DNA of 49,504 bases. Source: Rodentolepis nana (Eukaryota > Platyhelminthes > Cestoda > Cyclophyllidea > Hymenolepididae). The stretch spans positions 1 to 49,504 of the forward strand of contig UZAE01012265.1 of assembly GCA_900617975.1 (NCBI GenBank), written 5' to 3'. Positions 1 to 11,070 of the stretch are shown one piece after another (the first letter of the stretch is position 1; every line of letters starts with the position of its first letter). The notes under the pieces are model-generated. The model was given only the letters and a program-made list of their open reading frames with translations. It was not told the origin of the DNA and made no database searches. A program made the position numbers and the translations under genes.

Positions 1-118
1 GTGGAAGTGGTTGAATATGACATACAGTGGGGTCATGGTAATTTGAAGAGAGAAGTCAACTGCCGGTTAATAGATTATTTTTGTCGTTTGAGTATACGTT
101 GACCAGAGTGTGCAATGT
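1..118 (-). mobile_element. SINE-like retroposon, copy 1 (partial, cut by window edge)
   Basis: Head half of the family in minus orientation (GTCAACTGCCGGTTAATAGA, then GAGTATACGTTG). The tail half is outside the window, and the extreme head after position 118 is missing or diverged. Confidence 0.8.
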
Positions 119-359
119 GTTTTCAAGCGCAGCTAGATCATCTACCTTCTAGCCACAGCGGCCTTGTAGTCTCAATAACCCCTTTATTTTGATTGACGAC
201 AAGAACCGTCGTGATACAAGCTATTCTCCTTCATAATTCAAACAAATGTCAGTCAGCACGTATGTTAATGTAAAAGGTGACTTAATCTTGTCAATGACGC
301 GTGGTTTGTATGAACACACCAAACACATTTGGAATAGACCGGACGATGTCTTTCCACAC

Positions 360-1335
360 AAAGAAGGCCTTAATCAGGAGAGAATTCAAGACCTCAAGGT
401 GCAAAGAACTTAATCAGAAAAGAATTCCCGACCTCAATAATGAAGGCCTTAATCAGGAGAGAATTCCAGACCAAGTGGCACTCTCCGAATAGAGGAGAAA
501 TAGTGGACAGTGGCACTCTCCGACATACCCGGCTGGCGAGAATCGAAGCCGTTGCTGAGTTTAGACTACGTATCGGACAGTCCACACAATGAAGGCCTTA
601 ATCAGGAGAGAATTCATGTTACCAACGAACTCAAAGCTCGAACAAAGGAGAAACAGTGGACAGTGGAAACAAAGGGGAAACAGTGGACAGTGGCACTCTC
701 CGACATAGAGGAGAAATAGTGGACAGTGGCACTCTCCGACATACCCGGCGGCGAGAATCGAAGCCGTTGCTGAGTTTAGACTACGTATCGGACAGAGCCG
801 TTGCTTTTAGACTACGTACCGGACACAATTGCCCCGTTGATGAGTTTAGACTACGTACCGAACACGATTGCCTATCAAAACACCTTCACAGATTGGGAGT
901 ATACACTCAACTCACATGTACACCTTCACAGATTGGGAGTATACACTCAACCCACATGGACCTTCACAGATTGGGAGTATACACTCAACCCACATGCCCC
1001 CTTCACAGATTGGGAGTATACACTCAACCCATATGCCCTTTCACAGACTGGGAGTATACACTCAACCCACATGCCCTCTGCACAGATTCGTACCGGACAC
1101 GATTGCTTGACAAAACACCTTCACAGATAGCCGTTGATGAGTTTAGACTACGTACCGAACACGATTGCCTATAAACACCTTCACAGATTGGGAGTATACA
1201 CTCAACTCACATGTACACCTTCACAGATTGGGAGTATACACTCAACCCACATGGACCTTCACAGATTGGGAGTATACACTCAACCCACATGCCCCCTTCA
1301 CAGATTGGGAGTATACACTCAACCCACATGTCCCT
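360..1335. repeat. Complex minisatellite with higher-order structure
   Basis: Left part (360-800): repeats of GAAGGCCTTAATCAGGAGAG and of GTGGACAGTGGCACTCTCCG, each three to four times. Right part: units of 36-40 bp beginning CCTTCACAGATTGGGAG and ending CTCAACCCACATG, starting near 883, 923, 961, 1000 and 1037, and again at 1178, 1218, 1256 and 1295. The second block repeats the first with its preamble (GAGTTTAGACTACGTACCG) at a period of about 296 bp, including the same order of unit variants (TGTA, TGGA, TGCC endings). Unit lengths are not multiples of three, so it is not a coding repeat. Confidence 0.9.
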
Positions 1336-1477
1336 ATGTAACCTACAGGAGGAAATGGAGAAGACCCACCAGATTCGGTGTCCGGCCCTAAAGACAACGA
1401 CGAAAACCCAGAGATATTGGGAAGCAAGAAGACAGCTAATGAACTGCTATATATGTACCCCCCCCCCCCACCCATGG

Positions 1478-1545
1478 GGGGAAGCTAAAGTCAAAGGTTA
1501 AGGGCGAATGATAAATATCATAAAGCCTGCCATTTGGAAAAATAA
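1478..1545 (+). mobile_element. SINE-like retroposon, copy 2 (3' fragment)
   Basis: Only the tail-proximal part: GGCGAATGATAAATATCATA then AAGCCTGCCATTTG. It follows a C12 tract, which may be the element's own internal poly-C. Confidence 0.65.
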
Positions 1546-2161
1546 CATTTGGAATGAATAACTTATGCTATTCTTAAAAATCTTTATCTTGAACTCTCGG
1601 TCTATAAGATTAGTTGCATCTTGGGATATTACCTTTCAATAGCATAATGACTGCGGTTCATGAATATGCGGCCGGTTAATCTTTAGTTAATTAGTATTAA
1701 GCCTTGGCAAAGACAAAACCTAGTAATATTTCATTCAAATCAAACAAATACATTTTCGAACCAAACATCCATTCAACCTAAAATCATAACAACTAGGAAC
1801 GGCACGCGCAGACTTGAAATAGTATTAAGCAAAAAATGTTAATATTGAAGTAAACTGCCTTTGAGGATAAAACTACTTGCATCCAGTTGGTATTTTAATA
1901 AAGCACTCATACAAGGATTTGAGGCATTTTGGCAATGCATTGTGCCAATAAAAGCAAATCAAGTATCCCTCACTGCCCATCTCAATTCCCAAAATACACC
2001 AAGGAGAGGAGGGGGGGGGGAGTGAGTGAGAGAGACAGAAGGAGGGAGGGGAATTTCACCAAGTGTAAAAATAAAGCCACCTAAACAAGGGAAGAACAAG
2101 AGAGTAGTAGTAAGTCAAGCAGAGAACGCCATGGAGAACCAAAAGGGTGATTAGAGTTGAA

Positions 2162-2191
2162 ACACACACATACACACACACACACACACAC
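2162..2191. repeat. (CA)n microsatellite
   Basis: About 15 CA units with one T interruption. Shorter CA runs occur at 8562-8577 and 23682-23696. Confidence 0.95.
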
Positions 2192-3370
2192 GGAGAAGCA
2201 AGTCACAATGGCATTAAAAGACATGAAATTACATTGAAAAGCATTCATTATGAGTGAGTCAATAAGGTCTAAGAAGAGAATGAGCTGTTGGCTCCAGGTA
2301 TACATTATAATGCATTTTCAGTTCCCGAGTAGTTGATATTCGTAGTTAATAGAGCATGAAAGTAGAGTAGAGAGCCAAATAGAGTTGACATTATGAAATA
2401 ACTTGCTCATAAACACAAAATATGCCATTTTATTTGATCTGGGTGAAAAATAATGATACGTGGGAAGAAGCCATACATAACCTGACTGACTGGACAAAAA
2501 ACGTTTGATCAGTCATGCAAATCTTACCCTAGGCATAGCAGAATATCTCTGATTAAGAATTTCGGCATTAACTGGTAAAATTAATTAAAATATTACCACC
2601 ACTTATCAACCCTATAATTCGGAATATGTAGGTGGCTTCACAAGGCAATTCATTTAAATCGGGCCAATTTGGTCTAAAATCTTGAAGTACTAAAATAAAT
2701 TAAGCAATATATGCTACAATAATCTCCTGTCCCACACAACTCCACCATTAACTAAAACTAATTATGACCCGAGGCAAAAGAGGTTACTTGGGAACATGGG
2801 AAATATTTTTAAATGGTAGGAAATAGAGAATATTACTAATGGAAATAAACTGAACACTCAATAGTTCACAACAAGTATCTCAAGTGGTCAACGGTAGCTT
2901 CTATTCACAACTCAGCACATCTCAAAATGTTCTACAAAACTTTTTTACAATTCATTCGATATTCTATCGAAAACAACATTCCGCAGGACCGTGATTGACT
3001 AGTGGCAACTAACGAATGAATAGCACGTAGTTCAAAACAATCACAGCGGGACATCACATGACTCCGCTCAAGATCCCAATATCGCTTTTGGGATACAGGA
3101 CTTCTTTAGCTTCAAAGCAGATATATTTTGACCTTCATTGTCTTCTACCCTACGTAAAGGACATGCGGAAAACCGTAAACGCCTTACAGATTATTCGAGT
3201 AGATTTGCATAAAACAGAAAATAATAGGCTAACGATCATACACCAAACCCTAAATCTACGCTAACCGACTTTAGACACATTGAAATGCAGACGTACAGTA
3301 GTAATCTCTCTGAGATAGTGTTCCATCACTAGGATTATTAATCAGATTTACTTCCTTTAAAAACACTCAC

Positions 3371-3683
3371 TTTTTGGAGCAGGAATCCCAGTAACCAAAG
3401 GACCAGAGGGAAGTTGAAATCCCCCTGGAACTATAATCGAACCTTGCAATGCTGAAACCGGCAAACGCACCTCGTAGGTAACCGTGCACAGCAATGTGTT
3501 GGCACCCATCTCCTTCAAGTCATGCTGAATGACAGCGTTGAAGTTCTCCTGCGGCCGAAGTCGACATCCCTCAGCAGCGGTCCACCCACTTGCACCTCCA
3601 CCTTCAACAACGGTAGGTAATTGGCCTGCTGAGGACCCACGGATAGCCAAAGGAGTGTGTTCACGAGTGCCTTGTACGGCGGC
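3371..3683 (-). CDS. TRAPPC13: TRAPPC13 exon (third recognised): HDLKEMGANTLLC region
   Basis: Internal coding exon of TRAPPC13, a subunit of the TRAPP vesicle-tethering complex (ER-Golgi traffic and autophagy), acting at cytosolic faces of membranes. Seen: acceptor CACACAG before 3683, donor GTGAGT after 3371, length 313 nt (104 codons plus 1 nt). It is one open frame of higher GC content than its surroundings. The stretch VIQHDLKEMGANTLLCTVTY matches the conserved animal TRAPPC13 block (human-like [20 protein letters not shown]). The exon starts in phase 0, exactly where the preceding exon (5631-5715) ends, and AAVQGTRE continues the family's ADLQTSSQ region. Odd: after TVTYE there is a Gly/Pro-rich stretch ending GIPAPK that vertebrate proteins lack. 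The following exon was not found in 1-3370 and presumably lies left of the window. Confidence 0.85.
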
Positions 3684-5630
3684 CTGTGTGAATTAAGACA
3701 AGCGTCAAGTATAAGATATTGAGGATCTCATACAGTAAGTCCTAAGTGACCGCTTGAAGTAGCAGACACACCCCACTGTTTAAATCTTATTTATCTCAAA
3801 ATATTGGACTTATTGGATGTCTTAAAAACAGGTCAACTAGCTGACGCAAAAAGCTCAAAACACAGACGATTCTCCTTGTTCCTACCGGTTGATGTCCCAA
3901 GGATTCTGGGATGACCTTTCCCTATCCCATGATTCACGCTTAGTAGTTCTATACTGTGGCCACACCAGTTCGCGATAAAAGGCTCTAAATACCACAAAGA
4001 GTGTTTATAGATCACGATGAATCTGCCACATTGGTTCATGGTATAAACAATGAAAACAGAGGTTAAAATGTGAAGAAAAAGTATCCGCGATAGAGCCGCG
4101 AATGAAACAGCACTATTTTACGATAAATATAGCCAGAAGATCATTTTGGATATACTAAATTTGTGAGACATTCAAAGCATTAACGCGTTCGTTATTCGAT
4201 TTTTAAACAATCGAGTTACTAGACAATAAATGAGCACATGGCAATCACCCACTATCCACAGATATATATATATATTTATCCCTATCGGGAAAAGCAAGCT
4301 TAGAAAAATAAAGACCAATTACACGAGTTAGTAGGTTACAGTTAAAAAAAATAATTAATTGATCACCTGGCCCATAGACATCTTGAAATTGTTGAATGGG
4401 GAACAGTTAAACATGGACCAGATAGACACAAGGTAAACAAAACAATGAATGGAAAATCGAGCTTTTTCAATAAGCTGGCCTTAGTCCCGAAATCGTTCTA
4501 ACCACCCTTCTCTCATTGGACAACTTGATGATGTCCCATCTCGACTGACTTATCAGTACTGGAAAGTATGTACGTGAAGCCTCGTCGAAAAAGCCTATAG
4601 GTTGCATTCCAGTGAAAAAGCGCAAAGATTGACTGCAGTTTTAAAACAAAACTGACGAAATCAGAGAGATTTTAAAAGTAAAAAACCCTTGTCATGCCAT
4701 AACTCCAATTCAACATTGTCTATCATAATTAGACCTATGTTTGACTTGCAAACTTGAACGCGAGGTTGGCATTTATTGACTACCGTGCAAGCAGAATGCA
4801 AAAGTCAAATGAAAAAGCATTTCCCTCAAAAATTTGTGTCTGTAATTTTTTTGTATGTGGAATTTCTGTTAATTGATTGGATTTGCTTGCTTCTATTACA
4901 AATTGCACAGTGCTTTATTTTTTATTTTTTTAGTTTTATGATGGGCAATAAAGGAGATGGGAAGTGAAACGGGACAGTAAAATGCAAAAGGCAAAATGAG
5001 CATACACAGAGAAGTGCTGTCGCGCATCTACTCCATTAAAGTAGAAACAGAGACATTTGAAGCAGACGATTAATCGTAGTCGTAAGCCCAAAGTCACAAG
5101 GAAAATTGCATGAAAGAGTAAAATGGAGAATAAGGCATGGGGAACTTCAGAGAATAATAACAATCACAAGTATGCATAACATCTCTATCATGCCCATTGT
5201 TTAGCCACATTTCCTTATTAAAACAAATGATAATGTTGAAAATAGGGGGGGGGGGGTGCGATAGACTGACTTCCACGTGGTGCACCCTGGGCAACGTATT
5301 CTCATACGGCAAAATAGTCTATTAACCGGCAGTTGACTTCTGACTTCAAACTACCATCACCCCACTGTATGTCATATTCGATTACTTCACAGTACTCACC
5401 TCACCTTTTTCTACCTTCGTCTTTGAAACACTCTTCTGTTCCCCCCCCCCTCCCACCCCGTCTCAAATTGTTTTCACTTTGATGCTCCTCCTCCCCTCCG
5501 TGAAGCCTGAAATCAACTAAAGGGCTAATGATAACCATCAAAACGCCTTCCATTTGATATAAATAAATAAATAAATGTTGGAAATAGGTAACGAACGAAA
5601 GAGATTGTAATGAACACATTGTCAACTCAC
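3684..5630 (-). other. TRAPPC13 intron
   Basis: AT-rich, no exon seen. Contains a TA run at 4262-4275 and retroposon copy 3. Confidence 0.8.
5247..5573 (+). mobile_element. SINE-like retroposon, copy 3 (full, with TSD)
   Basis: Full copy from the G-rich head to the (ATAA)n tail, within a TRAPPC13 intron. Target-site duplication 5232-5246 (AATGTTGAAAATAGG) and 5574-5588 (AATGTTGGAAATAGG), 14 of 15 identical. Confidence 0.9.
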
Positions 5631-5715
5631 CTTGAGCACGACTTTTCTGCACTCATACGGCGAGTCATTGTGAAGACTAATATGACAAGAGAAAGTTTCA
5701 CCGATGAAGAGAAGT
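5631..5715 (-). CDS. TRAPPC13: TRAPPC13 exon (second recognised): FIGETFSCHISLHNDS
   Basis: Short internal coding exon, 85 nt, read on the minus strand. Seen: acceptor TTTCCAG, donor AAG|GTGAGT. The translation LLFIGETFSCHISLHNDSPY continues to CRKVVLK and matches the most conserved TRAPPC13 motif (IFLGETFSSYISVHNDS in vertebrates). The first base completes a Gly codon split from the exon at 12743-12932, and the exon ends in phase 0, as the exon at 3371-3683 requires. Its upstream intron is about 7 kb and its downstream intron about 1.9 kb; both contain SINE-like insertions. The motif match plus two matching intron phases makes the call firm although the exon is only 28 codons. Confidence 0.9.
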
Positions 5716-6251
5716 CTGGAAATTCAAAAAAACATTGTTTTATAACTTAAAATATGGTTTTGTAGTAATAAGTTTAATGAATTGACATTATCGAAAGACC
5801 AATGTTATAAATTCATTAAGGAAAGTGATTAATTAACTTAATTCAGGTTAGTGGGGGTGTGGCGTGCAGTCTTCCTTATAAAAACTCGCCTTGTAGGAAA
5901 CAATAAAAAATATCAGATCTGCGCAGAGTTGCAAAGATTTCGTGACATAGACACACAAACTAATGCATCGCCTTTCTCCAATACCATCGATAGCCAAATC
6001 GCATAGGTTATTAAATTAAACCAATATTGCATGTTTACCCATTATAGTGTACGTAGAGGATATAAACAATGGCTCTTAACAGATGTCCACTTGCTCAAAA
6101 AAATTTCATGATTAAGATAAAATTGTCACTTGAGCATACAATTTAGCGTTCTAACAAAGGAGGAGGTGGAGCAAATAAAACTCCGCGTTCGAACAAACCT
6201 AGTGATCCGAAAGGGCTGAATCTCCCATATCATACCCCATCTTCAACAGAA

Positions 6252-6574
6252 GGGGTGTGCGACAGATTTACCTCCACGTGTTGGCCCTAGGAAACGTATA
6301 CTCTTACAGCAAACAATGTCTATAGACCGGAAGTTGACTTTAAACAACCATGACCCCACTGGAAGTCATATTCCACCACTTCCCCCGTACCCAACTCACC
6401 TTACCTTTTTCTTTACCCCTGGATCTGTCTCTTTTACATCTTCGAATCACTCTTCCGTTCCTCCCTCTCGACTTTTTCACCTTTGACATTCCTCCATTCT
6501 ATGAAGCCGGAAGTCAACTAGAGGGCCAATGATAACTAACATAAAGCCTGTCATTTGATATAAGTAAATAAATT
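6252..6574 (+). mobile_element. SINE-like retroposon, copy 4 (full, with TSD)
   Basis: Full but diverged copy in a TRAPPC13 intron. Target-site duplication TTCAACAGAA at 6242-6251 and 6575-6584, perfect. Confidence 0.9.
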
Positions 6575-6653
6575 TTCAACAGAATGTTAACAAAAAGGCG
6601 GCAAATTTCCACACCAATACACATTAGGAGAAAAGTAGTCTTATTTTACAGTT

Positions 6654-6670
6654 GGGGGGGGGGGGGGGGG
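6654..6670. repeat. Poly(G) tract, G17
   Basis: Uninterrupted G17 in a TRAPPC13 intron; a G11 follows at 6822-6832. Confidence 0.97.
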
Positions 6671-7204
6671 AAGATACGAAAAAAGTCAATTTCACAAAAT
6701 TGGCATAAAGTAAAATAAAGAAACATCATTAGATGAATAAAGCCTTAAGAGGTGAGAATTTGATTATCAAATCAACGCTTGTATTACAAAATAATATTAT
6801 TTTAGTGGGAGGGTGGAAAAAGGGGGGGGGGGTTAGGGAAGTGGGCAATGGAAGACGGTGATCCTCCTTTTTGCAATTTAACTTACTGGAAATAGACTAA
6901 AGTGTAAGTAATGTCTAAACTAAAGGTAAAAAATTAGACCTTAATACTGCAGTTTAAAACAGGCAAATTGATTACTCACCGATTGTGGAGTAATTAAATG
7001 AGGCATAACATTTATCCAGATTATGCAAAATTATGGCATTTTAGTCCTACTCTACTACACTATTAAATCAATTATTGCAAATATTATAAGCAATTAGATA
7101 GGTGGATATTTAAAAAATAAGAGAGGATTGGAAAATATCTAGCGTTGGGAATAAAAATGGAATAATTGTGGCGTATTTGTCGAGAATGGGATTGACTAAC
7201 ATTA

Positions 7205-7590
7205 TTTGTTTACATCAAATGGCAGGCGTTTTAATGGTCATCATTAGCCCTTCAGTTGACTCCGGGCTTCACAGAGGGAAGGATCAACAAAGTGAAAAAA
7301 ATGAGAGAGGTGAAACAGAAGAGTGCTTCAAAGATGTAAAAGAGACAGACACAAAAGGTAGAAAAACGTGAAGTGAGTACTGTGGAAGTAGTCGAATATG
7401 AAATACAGTGGGCTCATGACAGTTTGAAGTTTATAGACTTTTTTGCCGTATGAGTATACGTTGCCCAGAATGCATGAGGTGGTGGTAGTTTGAAGTGAGA
7501 AGTCAACTGCCTGTTTATAGACTTTTTTGCCGTATGAGTATACGTTGCCCAGAATGCACCACGTGGAGGAAAGTCTATCGCACACCCCGG
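7205..7590 (-). mobile_element. SINE-like retroposon, copy 5 (full, internal duplication, TSD)
   Basis: Minus-oriented copy in a TRAPPC13 intron. TSD ATTGACTAACATTA (7191-7204) and ATTGACTAAAATTA (7591-7604). The head segment containing TTTTTTGCCGTATGAGTATA is present twice (about 7420-7473 and 7484-7552), which lengthens the copy to about 386 bp. Confidence 0.9.
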
Positions 7591-8776
7591 ATTGACTAAA
7601 ATTAATTACCACGAGAGGGAGAGAGAGGGTGGACAAGGAATCTACACGTCACAGGCACTCAATGACAAGCAAGGTATACGACCATTTTCCACACACATTT
7701 AAAGTAACAGAGCCAATTTTATGCGCTTAGCAAATGCCTTGTCCTTTTAAGCAACTGGGCCCTCCCACTTTTTTCCCAAGTGTGGCTATAGAATATAATT
7801 GATTACATTGCCAAGAGGTATCATTATCAGCGGCATCAAAGAATTCTATTACCTACTGAAGGGCTAAAAAACACAGAAGATCTTTAGCCCACGCTTATAA
7901 ATCACAGATTTGGCAGAAATTAATGAATCGTTATGAAGATTATCCATATAACGCGGTGTGATCGACCATTCGACAAGAATGCAGAAAAAGGCTTTGATCC
8001 AGCGACTAAAACACAGAAAAGAACGTCCATTTCAATTACAAACGGTTGAATTCCAAAGATGCCATGCCAATTGGATTACTAACAAGTGAAGAAATTCTGA
8101 TTTTGCCTAAAATTGCGCTCACATTTTAATATGCTTATTAGAGGTAAAAGTAGTGACATGATTACGGTGGAACGAACTCAACCACGACAAATCAAACTAT
8201 TAGTCGAGAAAATCAGGTTAACACTGAGTTGGGAGCATTACTCTTGTCAAGTCTCAATCCATTGGTCCCAATTTCTTTATTCTCAAACTTTCACCATGCC
8301 ATAAACAGTAGATATTAATCGGTGATTGGTGATTCCTAACGATAAGTTCTCCGTCAGGGCATCTAGAGAGACTTCAATTCTGCGTGTGTGTTTACACATA
8401 GGTACCTACACAAATGTCAGCAACAAACAAAGACCAGGCGGGACCCAAGTCAAATTAAGAAAAAATAGTGCATAAACCCCGATTCGCTTTCCTACCACCA
8501 GAGCACTGAACTAACGGAGCGAGTAAATTTAATTATTCCGTCTACATGGCCAAATCCCTAGCACACACACACACACATCTATCCCACTTCTACGTGCTTG
8601 TTGTCGACTCGTTTTGTAATAAAGATCAAAGATTAAAGGCGTGATAGCTTAGCTAAACTCCGAAGTCTTTAAGATAACAGATGGTCAATGATACACCTTT
8701 AGTGAGAAAATAAGCTTGTAAATTCACAATTTCAGAGATTCCAATGAATGACTGAAACGCGAATATATATATATAT

Positions 8777-8897
8777 ACATCTGTAAATCACTCTTCTGTT
8801 CCCCCTCCTGAATTCCTCTCCCCAATGTGAGGCCTGAAGTCAACTAAAGGGCTTATGATAAAATCAATACGCCTGCCATTTGTTATAAATAAAAACA
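8777..8897 (+). mobile_element. SINE-like retroposon, copy 6 (5'-truncated)
   Basis: Only the last about 120 bp (CTTCTGTTCCCCC through GCCTGCCATTTG and AT-rich tail), preceded by a TA microsatellite. 5' truncation is typical of target-primed reverse transcription. Confidence 0.8.
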
Positions 8898-10762
8898 ATA
8901 AGTGAATGTACAGGTGAAAATATAGATTTCAAAAATGCGTAGAAAAATTAGTTTTAAATAAATGAATTTTGGAATTCGGCTGATAACTTTTTGACTCACT
9001 CTCGTATGAATTTCACACCCCCTACCATGGTAATATACGCATATATATTTCACTTATTTCTAAACACAGTCAGTTGGGGAATACCCCAAATTCATTAATT
9101 GAGGGAGAGAAAGCGTAATCTTGATTGGCCTGCAACCAATTTTCCCATTTTGTGGGATGAGTGATTTGTACTTTTGCATAATTATTTCAAATTCAAGGAA
9201 ACATTTCGACAATTATAAACAAATACTATAATTTGAAGGTGGAAAGAGAAGTTTAATTGGAGAGAAGAGAGTGGGGCTAGAGAGAGTTTTTTTCTCTTAA
9301 ATTTTCTATAAAATGAAAGCCAAATATGTACTCTTAATAAAGAGCTTTAAATTCACTACTAGGGGTCTCAATCAATCACACCACCAAAATGGATGTCATT
9401 TACCCTAATATTAATAATAATTAATAGTCTAAAGACTTCTCTTCTTTACCATTATTTCCATCATCTACGCCTTGTCGGAGATGCAATGATTAATTGGCTA
9501 TCTGGAAATTAGTGCTTTTCTTGAAGTGGGTTATCCACAAACACTGCAAATGTGATAAAAGGGGAGATATGAAATAAAGGACGGAGAGGGGGAGGGGAGG
9601 GTGGAGAGAAGACTCTGTACAAACTGGTCGAAACTGTGCGATAGAAAATGATGCCATTTACTACTTTCAAAGGAAATCGCAATGCTTTCCTTTAAAAAAA
9701 CACCACTGCGTAAAAGAGAGTGTAGAGTGTGATAAAAACATTACACGAAAGAATCGCACACACGCAAACCATTTCCGCCCAGATAAAGCGGACAATATGG
9801 AAGCTATAGCACTAATATTAAGCTAATGCAGGTTGCGTGGAATTTAGAAACCCTCGTCACATAACCATTAAGGAGAATGAATGACTGCAACTTTTGATTT
9901 GTCGAAGAGTGATATTGAGCCAGAACACAAGTAAAAGATGCAAATCTAGAAGTGTAATAAGCGCATACTCTGATAAGCTGAAACAAGAAAATGGGGAACT
10001 TGGAGTGCATTAATCACAGTAGGTATAGCTAGACAGTCCTTCAAAGGATACCATATCTGACCTTTAATCACAACGCTATTTTCACGCACGCAGTTTAGAC
10101 GCACAGCACAACCCTCCAAACCTCCCTTTCCATGCTCTGCTATAATCCAATACACCCCCAGCTCATCTCACCTCTTGTTGCACTGTTTTTTTAGACCATA
10201 AGACCATAAAATTTAAGGAAATGCTTATCTCCAAAACCTAAATCAATAAGAAACTAAAACTACCCCCATTCCAGAGTTGTTTTTAACAAGACCGGATTGA
10301 ATTCCAATAGCAAGAGTTATATAATAGGCTGGTTTTCTAAAATTATAAATTGAAAGAAAAGCGCGAAAGACAAGACGGAGACATCTGATATTAATGGGTG
10401 AAATAACAAGAGGTGATTCTAATGTCGATTGAGCATTCAAGTAGGGATAATGAAGAATAATTCAACAATTAAACTCCAATTAGCATTTTAGAGAGTCAAT
10501 AAAACTGGTTACTAAGTACCGGACGCTAGGAACTAGGTGGTGGTGGGGAGAGGTGAGGGGAATACCCGAAAAGTGAATATTGAAAAAAACGGAGAAGTAA
10601 AGAGTGTGAAGCATTTCTTCCACAAAGACTTTGGTGATTTGGTGTTATTTTTATATCTTCATCGACCTCTACCCTTAATCGCCCCCTCCCCCCTTTTAGG
10701 CGGCTTAGCTGTATCATGTGCGTCGGTTTTACCCACGAAACTAGGTAATAATAGTAACAATA

Positions 10763-11070
10763 CTTTATTTATTTCAAACGGCGGGCGTTTTGATGGTTAT
10801 CATCAGCCCTTAAGTTGACTTCAGACTCACAGAGGAGAATGGATATCAAAATGAAAGAAAGTCGAGATGGGGGAAACGGAAGATTGTTTTTTTCAAGGTG
10901 AAGGTAGAAAAAAGGTGAGGTGAGTACTGCGGAAGTCGTCAAATATGACATACAGTGGGATCATGGCAGTTTGAAGTGAGAAGTTAACTGCCGGTCAATA
11001 GACTTTTTTGCAGTATGAGTAAACGTTGCCCAGGGTGCACCACGCGGAGGTAAGTCTATCGCACACCCCA
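10763..11070 (-). mobile_element. SINE-like retroposon, copy 7 (full)
   Basis: Full minus-oriented copy in a TRAPPC13 intron, from the TTTATTTATTTC tail to GCACACCCC. Flanks TAATAATAGTAA and TAATAAAACTAC may be an eroded target-site duplication. Confidence 0.85.

Larger units (their letters stand above)
1..3370. other. Non-coding left flank with minisatellite and retroposon pieces
   Basis: Holds the retroposon ends at 1-118 and 1478-1545, the minisatellite at about 360-1335, a (CA)n run at 2162-2191 and purine-rich sequence near 2000-2060. It should contain the continuation of TRAPPC13 or its intron (minus strand), but I see no exon with family motifs. The multiple overlapping open frames at 650-1500 come from the stop-poor tandem units. 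Confidence 0.6.

Noticed and set aside
656..1174. 172-codon open frame and overlapping frames in the minisatellite
   Set aside because: The tandem units lack stops in several frames at once, and unit lengths are not multiples of three, so the frame drifts along the array.
883..1335. CRISPR-like array
   Set aside because: Units abut directly or with 2-4 variable bases and there are no unique spacers of constant length; this is a minisatellite in a eukaryote.
5247..5573. Hammerhead or other known self-cleaving ribozyme in the retroposon head
   Set aside because: The hammerhead core (CTGATGA and GAAA) is absent and no HDV- or twister-like core could be recognised; only generic hairpins are visible.
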